64,000 nt of DNA from positions 128,895 to 192,894 of the forward strand of contig NZ_KQ948736.1 in the NCBI RefSeq assembly GCF_001514195.1. The letters run 5' to 3'. Shown here piece after piece: positions 34,004 through 42,540 of this stretch. The translations under genes were made by a program, and so were the position numbers. The DNA comes from Streptomyces griseorubiginosus (GTDB lineage Bacteria; Actinomycetota; Actinomycetes; Streptomycetales; Streptomycetaceae). The notes under the pieces are model-generated. The model searched no databases. It worked only from the letters and a program-made list of their open reading frames with translations, and was not told where the DNA came from. Positions within the stretch are counted from its first letter, which is position 1. Each line of letters opens with the position of its first letter.

Positions 34004-34702
34004 GTGACCGGCCCGTTGAGGGCCGCGGTGCTGCCTCCGTCGCTGCGCGCGCCGCTCGGAGTGGTCGGGGCCCTCGCCGCGCTGGTGGTCGCCGTGCTCG
34101 CCGTCCTGTTCGCCGGGCACAGCCGGCCCAGCAGGGTGGACCGTTGGCTCGTCTCGCCGACGGCGGACAGCGTACGGCCGCCGTTGCGGTACGTCGCCGA
34201 CACCCTGGACTTCCTCGGGGAACCCACGGGATCGGTGATGGTGGTCCTGGCCGCCGTGACCTGCTGCCTGCTGCTGCGACGCCCTCGCGCGGCCGTCCTC
34301 ATGCCGGCCGGCGTCGGCCTCGCCGTGGGCACGGCGACGCTGCTCAAGCAGGTGGTGGGCCGCACCATCCACGGACCCGAGAACCTGTCCTATCCGAGCG
34401 GCCACACCACCTTCTTCACGGCCCTCGCCTTCGTCGCGGCGCTGCTCGCGACCGACCGGCTCGGGCTCGGCGGCAGGGCCGGCACGTCCCTCGTGCTCGC
34501 CGCCACGCTGGTCGCCGGCGCCGCGATGGGATGGGCGGAGGTCGCCCTGGGCGCGCACTACCCGACCGACGCGCTGGGCGGCTGGTGCACCGCGCTGGCG
34601 GTGGTCCCGGCGACCGCGTGGCTGGTCGACCGGGTCGCCGACCGTGGGGCCGAGCGGTCGGTCGGCCCCACGGTCGGCGCCGGTCGGCGAGAGGGTCGCT
34701 GA
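34004..34702 (+). CDS. PAP2-family membrane phosphatase
   Basis: The 232-residue protein is a phosphatidic-acid-phosphatase (PAP2) family enzyme with about six membrane helices. Phosphatase motifs are KQVVGRTIHGP (motif 1) near residue 114, YPSGHTTFF (motif 2) near 132 and EVALGAHYPTDALGG (motif 3) near 183; the usual SR of motif 3 is AE. The active site faces outside. Beside a polysaccharide locus it could dephosphorylate undecaprenyl diphosphate to recycle the lipid carrier. GTG 34004 follows GGTGGGAAA. It converges on the long polysaccharide operon. Confidence 0.87.
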   Translation: MTGPLRAAVLPPSLRAPLGVVGALAALVVAVLAVLFAGHSRPSRVDRWLVSPTADSVRPPLRYVADTLDFLGEPTGSVMVVLAAVTCCLLLRRPRAAVLMPAGVGLAVGTATLLKQVVGRTIHGPENLSYPSGHTTFFTALAFVAALLATDRLGLGGRAGTSLVLAATLVAGAAMGWAEVALGAHYPTDALGGWCTALAVVPATAWLVDRVADRGAERSVGPTVGAGRREGR

Positions 34703-34731
34703 CCTCACGCGGAACGACGGAGACAGCCCGC

Positions 34732-34876
34732 CTTCGCCACGCCGGGCGACGAAAGACGGGCTTCGCCACGCCGGGCGACGAAAGACGGGCTTCGCCACGC
34801 CGGGCGACGGAACACGGGCTTCGTCACGTCGGGCGACGGAACACGGGCTTCGTCACGCCAGGCGGCGGAACACGGG
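34732..34876. repeat. Five 29-bp tandem repeats overlapping the aminotransferase 3' end
   Basis: Five contiguous 29-bp units (starts at 34732, 34761, 34790, 34819 and 34848) share the pattern CTTCGCCACGCCGGGCGACG plus nine more bases ending ACGGG. The fifth copy contains the last codons and stop of the minus-strand aminotransferase gene (encoding KPVFRRLA), so the array looks like repeated duplication of that gene's end. The unit is not a multiple of three. Confidence 0.9.
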
Positions 34877-36178
34877 CTTCACCGGTCGGCCGCCCGTCCA
34901 GGGGGTGGGGTCGGCGGCGTCCAGTGCCTTCCGGTACACCGCACACGCCTGGGCCACCGCGTCGACGGTGTGATCGATGTCGGCGTCGGTGAGCGCGCTG
35001 CTCACCACGAACGACGGGGCCAGCACCCCGCCCGCGAGGAGCCGGCGCAGGAACAGCGTGCGGTACTCCTGTGACGGCTGCCCGTTCTCGTCGAGGGTGG
35101 CGAAGACCAGGTTGCTGGCCCGGCCCCGGACGACGACGTGCTCGCCGACGCCCATGCCGGCCGCGGCGTCACGGACGCCCGCGGCCAACCGCTCGCCGAG
35201 GGAGTGCAGCCGCGCGGTGACGCCCTCTTCGGCGTAGACGGTCTGCACGGCCATCGCGGCGGCCAGCGAGTGCGTCTCCGCGCCGTGCGTGGTGGAGAGC
35301 AGGAACACCCGCTCGCCGGAGTGCCGCAGTCCGCCCCGCTCCATCAGCTCACGGCGACCGGCCAGGGCGGAGACGGCGAACCCGTTGCCCAGCGCCTTGC
35401 CGAACGTCGAGAGGTCCGGGACGACGCCGTACAGGCCCTGGGCGCCCGCCTCGGACCAGCGGAACCCGGTGATCATCTCGTCGAAGATCAGGACGCAGCC
35501 GTGCCGGTCCGCCAGTTCGCGCAGGCCGGCCAGGTAGCCGGGCGGCGGCTCGCTGTGGGTGGCGGGTTCGAGGATCAGACAGGCGATGTCGTCCTGGTGG
35601 CGGGTGAGCAGTTCCTCCGTGGCCGCCAGGTCGCCGTAAGGGAACGCCACCGTGAGCTCGTTGGTCGACGCGGGGATGCCGGCGGACATCGGTGTGGTGC
35701 CGATGAACCAGTCGTCGGTGGAGAAGAACGGGTGGTCGGCGCAGAGGGCCACCCGTCGGCGCCCGGTGACGGCGCGGGCGAGCCGCACCGCGGCCGTGGT
35801 GGCGTCGGAGCCGTTCTTGGCGAACTTCACCATCTCGGCGGTCGGCACGGTGGCCAGGAACCGCTCCGCGGCCTCGGCCTCCACGAGGGAGGGGCGGACG
35901 AAGTTGCTGCCGCGGTCGATCTCCCGCCGGACCGCCTCGGTGACCCGTGGGTGGGCGTGCCCGAGGCTGACCGAGCGCAGGCCGGAGCCGTACTCGATGT
36001 AACGGTTGCCGTCGACGTCCCACACATGGGCACCGCGGCCGTGGCTGATGACCGGGGCCACGTTCTCGGGGTACTGGTCGTCGCCCTTGGCGTAGGTGTG
36101 GGCGCCGCCGGGGATCAGGGCATGGAGCCGTTCGTTGGCCGCACGCGACCGGGGCAGCTGGAAGTCTTCGCTGGGCAA
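34853..36178 (-). CDS. Glutamate-1-semialdehyde aminomutase-like PLP aminotransferase
   Basis: The 441-residue enzyme is a class III PLP aminotransferase of the glutamate-1-semialdehyde 2,1-aminomutase type. Lys261 in STFGKALGNG should bind PLP, and IFDEMITGFR carries Asp233. GSA-type enzymes in polysaccharide and secondary-metabolite loci often act on sugars or small keto compounds, so heme synthesis is unlikely. TTG 36178 follows AAAGGTGA, which overlaps the end of the epimerase gene (7-bp gap). It is the last gene of the operon, and its 3' end is duplicated in the 29-bp repeat array. Confidence 0.87.
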   Translation of the reverse strand: MPSEDFQLPRSRAANERLHALIPGGAHTYAKGDDQYPENVAPVISHGRGAHVWDVDGNRYIEYGSGLRSVSLGHAHPRVTEAVRREIDRGSNFVRPSLVEAEAAERFLATVPTAEMVKFAKNGSDATTAAVRLARAVTGRRRVALCADHPFFSTDDWFIGTTPMSAGIPASTNELTVAFPYGDLAATEELLTRHQDDIACLILEPATHSEPPPGYLAGLRELADRHGCVLIFDEMITGFRWSEAGAQGLYGVVPDLSTFGKALGNGFAVSALAGRRELMERGGLRHSGERVFLLSTTHGAETHSLAAAMAVQTVYAEEGVTARLHSLGERLAAGVRDAAAGMGVGEHVVVRGRASNLVFATLDENGQPSQEYRTLFLRRLLAGGVLAPSFVVSSALTDADIDHTVDAVAQACAVYRKALDAADPTPWTGGRPVKPVFRRLA

Positions 36179-36185
36179 GCCGACT

Positions 36186-36767
36186 TCACCTTTCCGTGTG
36201 CTTGAGGACCTCGTGCCGGAGGCCCTCGTGCTTGATGACCTCGGCGAGGCTCGGTGCCTCCCGGTCCCGCTGGGACATCGATGTGACCGGCAGCGGCCAG
36301 GGAATGGCGAGTTCCGGGTCGTCGAAGGCGATCGTCACGTCCTCGGACGGATCGTGCTCACGGTCGATACGGTAAGAGGTATCTGCGATTTCGGTAAGAG
36401 CCTGGAAGCCGTGGGCGCATCCCGCCGGGATGTAGACCGACTTCTGCGTCTCGCCGGACAGTTCGAAAGAGGCCCAGTTGCGGTACGTCGGCGAGTGGGG
36501 CCGCAGGTCCACCATGACGTCGAAGATCCTGCCGTACGAGCAGCGCACCAGCTTGGCCTCGCCGGCGCCGGAGCGCAGATGCAGGCCGCGCAGCACGCCC
36601 CGCACCGAGCGGGACACGCTGTCCTGGACGAAGGCGTGCGGGTCGATGCCCACCGAGCGGGCCACGTGGACGTCGAAGGTGCGGCTGAAGAAGCCGCGTT
36701 CGTCGGAGAACGGTGTCGGCTCGAACAGGTACGCGCCGGTGATCTCCGGGACTTCGGTCGCTTTCAT
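36186..36767 (-). CDS. dTDP-4-dehydrorhamnose 3,5-epimerase-like cupin enzyme
   Basis: The 193-residue protein belongs to the RmlC/RfbC cupin family, which epimerises 4-keto-6-deoxy nucleotide sugars. Family residues are seen in FSDERGFFSRTF near 21, QDSVSRSVRGVLRGLHLR near 48-65 (catalytic His in GLHLR), VMVDLRPHSPTYRNW near 84 and YIPAGCAHGFQAL near 110. The length is normal. Its ATG overlaps the stop of the pyruvyltransferase gene (ATGA, 36764-36767). With the cytidylyltransferase and methyltransferase of the same operon it should help build a deoxy or branched sugar. Confidence 0.9.
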   Translation of the reverse strand: MKATEVPEITGAYLFEPTPFSDERGFFSRTFDVHVARSVGIDPHAFVQDSVSRSVRGVLRGLHLRSGAGEAKLVRCSYGRIFDVMVDLRPHSPTYRNWASFELSGETQKSVYIPAGCAHGFQALTEIADTSYRIDREHDPSEDVTIAFDDPELAIPWPLPVTSMSQRDREAPSLAEVIKHEGLRHEVLKHTER

Positions 36768-37996
36768 CGGGCCTTCCGCGGGGCGTGGGCGTGGGAGTTC
36801 GCCGGGAACAGGGTCGTGGTCAAGGCGGTGAACTGCTGGGCGAGTTGGTCTGTGGCGACCCGGTTGCGCTCGGCAAGGGTCTGCCGTACCTCCGCCGCGT
36901 GCTTCTCCAGCTCCCGGAACTGCTCGAGGAGCCGGTCGGCGTCGACCTCGCGGGCCGGGTGGCAGTACGCGCCGACGCCCATCCGCTCCATGAGCGCCTC
37001 GCTCTTCGCCGCGTAGGACAGGGCGAGCACGGGTGTTCCGGTCTTCAGCGCGCAGATCAGGTTGTGGTAGCGGACGGCCACCACGGTGTCGGCGGCCGCC
37101 ATCTCGTGCATCAGGTCGGCCAGTGAGGCCGGTTCGGCCGCGGTGACCAGCGGTGAGTCGACGGCGTCGAGGATCGCCTCGACCACCGACAGGTCGCACT
37201 CGTCGCCGGTGAGCAGCCGGACCGGTCTGCCCTCGGCGACGAGCGTGCGGACGAAGGTGATCGTCCCGTCGAGGTAGCGCCGGTAGATCTCCTCGGCCCG
37301 GGCGCGGTCGTCGTTGCCGCCGTGGAAGTCCATGACGCCCAGGCAGACGGTCCCCCGTGTGCCGGTGGGCTCGCTCGCCCGCGGCGCCGGAAGGAAGAAC
37401 GCGAGGTCGGGGTAGACCTCGTCGCGCGCGGTGTCCACGCCCATCGCCCGCATCGCGTCACGGGACTGGGCGTCCCGGTACGAGCGGTGGGCGGCGAGCC
37501 GGGCCGACCAGCGCACCAGGGCCCGGGTGGGACGGCTCTTGATCCGGGCGGCGCCGACGCTGACCAGGGCGACCCGGGTGCCGAGCAGCCGTCCGCTCGC
37601 GCAGAGCAGGAACAGCGAGTAGGGGAAGCCCCACGGCCGCAGCGGCAGCGTGGCCTCCAGGACGCCCATGCCCGGCACGATGACCACGTCGTGCCGGCGC
37701 ACCCAGGCGGCGGTGCGGTACACGTCGACGAGTTTGCCGACGCCCTTGCCGGCGATCGCCGCCGCCCGGGAGGCGGTCCGGTACTCCCCGCGGTACCAGT
37801 GCAGCCGTGTCGCGGGGATGCCGAACCGGGCCGTGACGGCCTCGGGTCCGCCGCACAGCGCGTCGACGACCGCTTCCGGATGCTCGGCGCGCAGGTATCG
37901 AAGGACGGCTTCGAGAGACCCGTCGTTGCCGAGGTTGCCGGAGCCGAGCAGGCCGAACACCCCGACGCGCGCCGGGGTCTCGTCCTTCGGCGTCAT
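36764..37996 (-). CDS. Polysaccharide pyruvyl transferase family protein
   Basis: The 410-residue protein is of the polysaccharide pyruvyl transferase/CsaB family, which forms pyruvate ketals on sugars using phosphoenolpyruvate. It begins VGVFGLLGSGNLGNDGSLEAVLRYL, has VIVPGMGVLEATLPLRPWGFPYSLFLLCAS near 110-140, and the C-terminal VAVRYHNLICALKTGTPVLALSYAAKSEALMERMG near 305-340, where the conserved family histidine lies. Pyruvyl groups add negative charge to exopolysaccharides. The start overlaps the preceding gene's stop (ATGA) and so does its own stop, so it is made in a coupled chain. Confidence 0.9.
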   Translation of the reverse strand: MTPKDETPARVGVFGLLGSGNLGNDGSLEAVLRYLRAEHPEAVVDALCGGPEAVTARFGIPATRLHWYRGEYRTASRAAAIAGKGVGKLVDVYRTAAWVRRHDVVIVPGMGVLEATLPLRPWGFPYSLFLLCASGRLLGTRVALVSVGAARIKSRPTRALVRWSARLAAHRSYRDAQSRDAMRAMGVDTARDEVYPDLAFFLPAPRASEPTGTRGTVCLGVMDFHGGNDDRARAEEIYRRYLDGTITFVRTLVAEGRPVRLLTGDECDLSVVEAILDAVDSPLVTAAEPASLADLMHEMAAADTVVAVRYHNLICALKTGTPVLALSYAAKSEALMERMGVGAYCHPAREVDADRLLEQFRELEKHAAEVRQTLAERNRVATDQLAQQFTALTTTLFPANSHAHAPRKAR

Positions 37997-38940
37997 GCCC
38001 CCCTCCCTTCACGGCCCGCGACGAGGGCGTCGACCGAGACGGTCAGCTTGGCCGGGTCGACCGGGGCGCGGTCCTCGACCCGCTCACCGGCGCCGGGCCG
38101 GACCCGGCTGGTCATCCACGCGGCCAGGTGGCGGAAGCACTCGCGCCGGTCGGCCGAGGACAGCGGGGCCCGCCGGATCGCCGAGGCGAAGCCCCAGACG
38201 TACTCGGCGAGCAGCCGGGGCGTCGGGTGCAGCAGACCGGCCCGGCGCGGGTCCAGGTTGACGCACCGGGACCGCTTGGACGGGTTGGCGCGTTCGGCGC
38301 GGGTGGGGTGGTCGCGGCGGAAGTACAGGAGTTCCGGCACCTGGTGGAAGCGGCCGTGCAGGGTGATCTCGGCGACGTAGGTGCGGTCGGCGTGGTGGTA
38401 GCTGTCCATCGGTCGCACCCGGCGCAGCACGTCGGTCCGCATGACGCCGTAGAAGTCGTCGCCGCCGGGCTCGAAGAGCAGGCTGCGGAAGCGGTCCGGG
38501 GCGTGCGGCGAGTCGGTGGCGAGCGTGTAGTCGTAGGGGACCTTCACCTGGCCGTCGCCGTCGATGACCGCCTGGTCGGTGTGGGCGAGGATCACGTCCG
38601 GGTGTTCGTCCAGCGCCTCGATGCAGCGGCGCAGCAGGTCGCGGCCGTAGAGGTCGTCGTGCGAGGCCCACTTGAACAGCTCGCCGCGGGCTTCGTCGAG
38701 CACCTTGTTGTGGTTCGGGGTGGCGCCGATGTTGCGGGGCAGCCGGATGTAGCGGATGCGGGAGTCCTGCGCGAGGTACTTGCGGCAGATCTCCTCGGTC
38801 CCGTCGGTCGAGGCGTTGTCGGAGATGACCAGCTCGAAGTCCTCGTAGGTCTGGCCGAGCAGCGCGTCGAGCGACTCGGCGAGGTACTCCTCGCCGTTGT
38901 AGACGGGCAGGCCGATGCTCAGCCTGGGTCGGTCGGTCAT
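37993..38940 (-). CDS. Family 2 glycosyltransferase
   Basis: The 315-residue GT-A fold enzyme begins LSIGLPVYNGEEYLAESLDALLGQTYEDFELVISDNASTDGTEEIC, with the nucleotide-sugar-binding Asp in SDNASTDGT. The metal-binding region is around FKWASHDDLYGRDLLRRC. There is no membrane segment, so it acts at the cytoplasmic face, adding one sugar to the lipid-linked repeat unit. ATG 38940 overlaps the flippase stop (ATGA). Donor and acceptor are unknown. Confidence 0.92.
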   Translation of the reverse strand: MTDRPRLSIGLPVYNGEEYLAESLDALLGQTYEDFELVISDNASTDGTEEICRKYLAQDSRIRYIRLPRNIGATPNHNKVLDEARGELFKWASHDDLYGRDLLRRCIEALDEHPDVILAHTDQAVIDGDGQVKVPYDYTLATDSPHAPDRFRSLLFEPGGDDFYGVMRTDVLRRVRPMDSYHHADRTYVAEITLHGRFHQVPELLYFRRDHPTRAERANPSKRSRCVNLDPRRAGLLHPTPRLLAEYVWGFASAIRRAPLSSADRRECFRHLAAWMTSRVRPGAGERVEDRAPVDPAKLTVSVDALVAGREGRGA

Positions 38941-40244
38941 GAGGTCCTCACTTCGGGAACGGAGTCGTGGCGGCGCTCGCGCAGGGCGGACCGCAGCTGG
39001 AGCCACCACACGGCCGAGCCGCCGACGGTCGCGGCGGCGACGCCCCAGGCCGAGCCGACCGTGCCGGCCAGGGCCGCCCCGCCGAGGCCGCCGCCGACGT
39101 AGAAGGCGGAGGCGAACAGCTGGCAGCGCAGGCTGCGCCGGGCGGCACCGAGCGCGCGCAGGCCGGCCGCGGCGCCGGTGCCGAGGCCGGCGCCCGCGAC
39201 GCTGAAGGTGATCGGCACGATGAGGTGCGAGGAGGAGTGCCAGACGCTGCCGAGCAGGACGTCGCCGAGCCGGTTCGGCAGCAGCAGCAACGAGCCGCCC
39301 CACAGGAGGGCGGCGACGGCCTGTCCGCCGCCCAGCAGGAAGCAGAACTTCCCCAGGCGGTGCGGGGACTGCCGCAGCACCCGGGCCGCCTCCGGAACGG
39401 TGACCAGCGAGAGCCCCATCAGGACGGCGAGGAACGGGCCCATCAGGAGTTCGGCGCCGCGCACCGCGCCCACCGCGCCGACCCCGACGATCGCGCCGAG
39501 TCCGTAGGCCCGCAGCTGGCTCGCCCCGCTGAGGCTGACGTTCTCGACCAGGTAGCGGTAGCCGAGGTCGCGCTGCTCGCGCAGCCAGCCACGCGCCTTG
39601 TGCATCCGGGGCCGGATGCCGGACTGGTAGCAGCCGTACCCGGCGGCCACCGCGGCGGACGCGCCCCAGGCCAGCACGAAGGCGCCCACGGTGTCCACAT
39701 GGGCCGCCGCCACCATCGCCGGGACGAGCGCCACGCACCACACGACGTCGTTGACGAAGGCCTTGCGCCCGTTGCCCGCGGCGAAGAACGCGAACCGCCA
39801 GGCGTCCTGGAGCAGCAGCCCCGGCAGCATGACGCCCAGGCAGGCGAAGGCGGCGCCCAGCCGGCCGCCGAGAGCCAGCCCGGCCACCAGGGAGACGACG
39901 CCCACGGCGGCACCGACCGTGAGTGCCGTACCCGTCGAGCGGGCCACCGCCCTGCGCCAGGACGCTTCCGGCACTCCGCTGAAGCGCACGGTGAGCGGGT
40001 CGGTGGACAGGCCGCGCGAGACGTTCAGGACCACGCCGTAGGTGACCCAGGCGAGGCTGAACACGCCGAACGCGGTCACCCCGAGCGAGCGGGCCACGTA
40101 GATGCCCACCGCGAAGTTGCTGATGCTGGAGGCCGCCTGGTCGGCCAGGCCCCAGGACAGCCGGCCGAGGAGGGCCCGCTTGGCGGATCCGGCCCGTGGC
40201 ACCGCTGTCGGCGGGTTCTCCCCCTCGACGGGCATCGACGTCAT
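38937..40244 (-). CDS. Wzx-type polysaccharide flippase
   Basis: The 435-residue protein has 12-14 predicted membrane helices and belongs to the MATE-like polysaccharide transporter (Wzx/MOP) superfamily. It begins LLGRLSWGLADQAASSISNFAVGIYVARSLG, the usual first helix of these flippases, and shows GLSTDPLTVRFSG after helix 2. It should move the undecaprenyl-linked repeat unit across the membrane. ATG 40244 overlaps the stop of the DUF4910 gene. It is the only flippase in the operon, supporting a Wzx/Wzy-dependent route. Confidence 0.88.
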   Translation of the reverse strand: MTSMPVEGENPPTAVPRAGSAKRALLGRLSWGLADQAASSISNFAVGIYVARSLGVTAFGVFSLAWVTYGVVLNVSRGLSTDPLTVRFSGVPEASWRRAVARSTGTALTVGAAVGVVSLVAGLALGGRLGAAFACLGVMLPGLLLQDAWRFAFFAAGNGRKAFVNDVVWCVALVPAMVAAAHVDTVGAFVLAWGASAAVAAGYGCYQSGIRPRMHKARGWLREQRDLGYRYLVENVSLSGASQLRAYGLGAIVGVGAVGAVRGAELLMGPFLAVLMGLSLVTVPEAARVLRQSPHRLGKFCFLLGGGQAVAALLWGGSLLLLPNRLGDVLLGSVWHSSSHLIVPITFSVAGAGLGTGAAAGLRALGAARRSLRCQLFASAFYVGGGLGGAALAGTVGSAWGVAAATVGGSAVWWLQLRSALRERRHDSVPEVRTS

Positions 40245-41515
40245 GTCTTGATCAGTCCTGCCTCGTGCAGTGCGCCGGCCGCGTCGGCGACGGTGTCGAA
40301 GGGCAGCCCGGACCGCTCGGCGACGTCCAGCAGATCGTGGTCGCCGTCGGAGAGGTTGAGCACCCAGAGCATGGCCATCTGGGCCTGCTTGGTGTCGCTG
40401 CGGCCGCCGAGCGCGTCGTACAGCCCACGGCGGCCCAACTGGGGTTCGCCGTAGGGGCTGAGGTTGAGGTAGCGCCGGTTGCGGTCCAGGACGGCGAACG
40501 CCTCGCGGCAGACGGCGAGGGTGTCGGCCAGCGCCTCCGGGGAGACGAAGTCCGGGTTGTCGGCCGAGGTGTGGTACTCCGGGTAGCCCGCGTACGGGGT
40601 CCGGGTGAGCGAGCCCACGCCGAGGTTGAAGCCGGGCGAGCAGTACTGCCGCTCGTCGTAGCCGTACGGGGTGAACTCGTTGACCTGGTGCGGCCGTTCG
40701 GAGGCGGTCAGCACGTGCCGCAGCACCCGGTCGATCTCCGCGTCGCCGCGCCTGCTCTGCTTGTACGTCAGCCGGCCCCGGTCGCCGGCGCAGGCCAGCA
40801 CGAGCCCGTGCTTGACCCGCTCCACCCGTTCCGCGTTGCGGGCCAGCCAGGTGATCGCCCCGATGGTGCCGGGCGCGAAGATGAACCGGTACGTGTAGTA
40901 CGGCGTCCGCTGCGCCAGCTCCCGGGCCAGGTAGGTCGCCACCGCGACGCCGGCCATGTTGTCGTTGGCCAGCGCCGGGTGGCAGGTGTGGCAGGAGACG
41001 ATCACCTCGTCGGCGACCTGCCCGGGCACCACGTGCTCGGCGTAGGTGAGATGCCCGTCGGCGAGCGTGGAGTCGATGCGGACCTCGTAGTCCCCGTCCG
41101 GCATCGCGTCCAGCGTGTCCTGGGCGAGGCAGAAACCCCACTCCGGCTTGTAGTAGCTGGTCCGGTACGGCACCCAGGACGGCTGGTCGGGCAGGGTGTG
41201 CAGGTGCTCGCGCAGCTCGGACAGCGGCATGGTCGCCGACACCGGGACGCTGTAGCCGAGCACGTGCAGGCTGGACGCCGCGAAGTCGACGACCCGTCGG
41301 CCGGTGCTGTCGGCGATGTACGCGTCGCGGATGTTCCACTCCTGCGGCACCGTCCAGTCCAGCACCGGCGTCCCGGTCGGCACCTCGTGCACCTGGAGCG
41401 GGAGGTACTCGCCGACGATGTCCAGGGTGGCCCGGACACCGTCGCCGGTGATGCTCCGGCAGAGCGGGTACAGCCGCTCCACCAGGGCGTGCATTTCTTC
41501 GCCCACAGGGGTCAT
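40241..41515 (-). CDS. DUF4910 (M28-like) aminopeptidase-like protein with winged helix
   Basis: The 424-residue protein matches the DUF4910 aminopeptidase-like family: an M28-type zinc peptidase fold followed by a C-terminal winged-helix domain (about 345-424, TKQAQMAMLWVLNLSDGDHDLLDVAERSG). Metal-site candidates are in VIVSCHTCHPALANDNMAGVA (about 168-188), EFTPYGYDERQYCSPGF (about 268) and YPEYHTSADN (about 300). The family is found in nucleotide-sugar and polysaccharide loci, but its substrate is unknown; it may cleave an amide or peptide on a sugar. It is coupled at both ends by ATGA overlaps. Confidence 0.83.
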   Translation of the reverse strand: MTPVGEEMHALVERLYPLCRSITGDGVRATLDIVGEYLPLQVHEVPTGTPVLDWTVPQEWNIRDAYIADSTGRRVVDFAASSLHVLGYSVPVSATMPLSELREHLHTLPDQPSWVPYRTSYYKPEWGFCLAQDTLDAMPDGDYEVRIDSTLADGHLTYAEHVVPGQVADEVIVSCHTCHPALANDNMAGVAVATYLARELAQRTPYYTYRFIFAPGTIGAITWLARNAERVERVKHGLVLACAGDRGRLTYKQSRRGDAEIDRVLRHVLTASERPHQVNEFTPYGYDERQYCSPGFNLGVGSLTRTPYAGYPEYHTSADNPDFVSPEALADTLAVCREAFAVLDRNRRYLNLSPYGEPQLGRRGLYDALGGRSDTKQAQMAMLWVLNLSDGDHDLLDVAERSGLPFDTVADAAGALHEAGLIKT

Positions 41516-42537
41516 CGGCGCCACCGCAGGGTGTCGTCGACGGTGCCGGCCTCGGACGCGGCGCGCAGCACGGCGAGCCGGGTGAAGCGCTGGTCGAAGT
41601 CCTCCTTGGTCAGGCCGAACTTCCGGTAGGCGTCGGCGAGTTCGAGGGCGCCGCGCTTGACGGACCACTCGATGTCGAAGCCGGGGATCGCGGCCCGGAA
41701 CCGGGAGAAGTCCACCCGGTAGGAGCGCGGGTCGGCACCGTTCTCGCCGGTGATCCGGACCTTCGCGCCGGGCACCGCCTCGGCGACCTGCTCGGCGATC
41801 TCGGCGACCGTGACGTTGTTGGTCTCGCTGCCGATGTTGAACGCCCGGTCGTGGACCGCCTCGCGCGGGGCGGTCAGCGCGGCCGTGAAGGCCCGGGCGA
41901 TGTCGGCGGCGTGCACCAGCGGGCGCCAGGGGGTGCCGTCGGAGAGCACCAGCACCTCGCCGGAGAGCAGCGCGTGGCCGACCAGGTTGTTCAGCACGAT
42001 GTCGGCGCGCAGCCGGGGCGAGTAGCCGAAGGCGGTGGCGTTGCGCATGTAGACGGGGGTGAAGTCGTCGTCGGCCAGCGCGTGCAGGTCGTCCTCGACG
42101 CGCACCTTGGACTCCGCGTACGGGGTGACCGGGCGCAGCGGGGCGTCCTCGCCGACCAGGTCGTCGCCGCCCGCGGCGCCGTAGACCGAGCAGGTGGACG
42201 CGTACAGGAAGCGCTTCACTCCGGCCTCGCGGGCGAGCCGGGCGAGGTGCACGGACGCGTGGTGGTTGATGTCGTAGGTGAGTTCCGGCGCCAGCGAGCC
42301 CAGCGGGTCGTTGGAGAGCGCGGCCAGGTGGATCACGGCGTCCACCCCGGCCACGTGCTCGGCCGTGACGTCGCGCAGGTCGACGCGGTGGCCCTGCGGG
42401 TCCGCGGGTGTGTCGCCGAGGACGGAGTCGGCGAACAGGCCGGCGTCGAGGCCGACGACCTCGTGTCCCGCGGCGGCGAGGACCGGGGCCATGACGGTTC
42501 CCAGGTAGCCCTGGTGTCCGGTGAGCAGTACGCGCAT
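41512..42537 (-). CDS. NAD-dependent sugar epimerase/dehydratase
   Basis: The 341-residue protein is an extended short-chain dehydrogenase. It has the NAD motif TGHQGYLG at residues 7-14, LAALSNDPLG near 73, the catalytic Ser/Tyr/Lys as STCSVYG and YAESK (PYAESKVRVEDD near 140), and GTPWRPLVHAADIARAF near 200. It probably acts on the CDP-linked sugar made by the neighbouring cytidylyltransferase, as a 4,6-dehydratase, epimerase or reductase. ATG 42537 is separated from the PIG-L gene stop by three bases. Confidence 0.9.
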   Translation of the reverse strand: MRVLLTGHQGYLGTVMAPVLAAAGHEVVGLDAGLFADSVLGDTPADPQGHRVDLRDVTAEHVAGVDAVIHLAALSNDPLGSLAPELTYDINHHASVHLARLAREAGVKRFLYASTCSVYGAAGGDDLVGEDAPLRPVTPYAESKVRVEDDLHALADDDFTPVYMRNATAFGYSPRLRADIVLNNLVGHALLSGEVLVLSDGTPWRPLVHAADIARAFTAALTAPREAVHDRAFNIGSETNNVTVAEIAEQVAEAVPGAKVRITGENGADPRSYRVDFSRFRAAIPGFDIEWSVKRGALELADAYRKFGLTKEDFDQRFTRLAVLRAASEAGTVDDTLRWRR

Positions 42538-42540
42538 GGT

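Noticed and set aside
34732-34876. CRISPR array
   Set aside because: The 29-bp units are directly joined with no spacers, and there are no cas genes.
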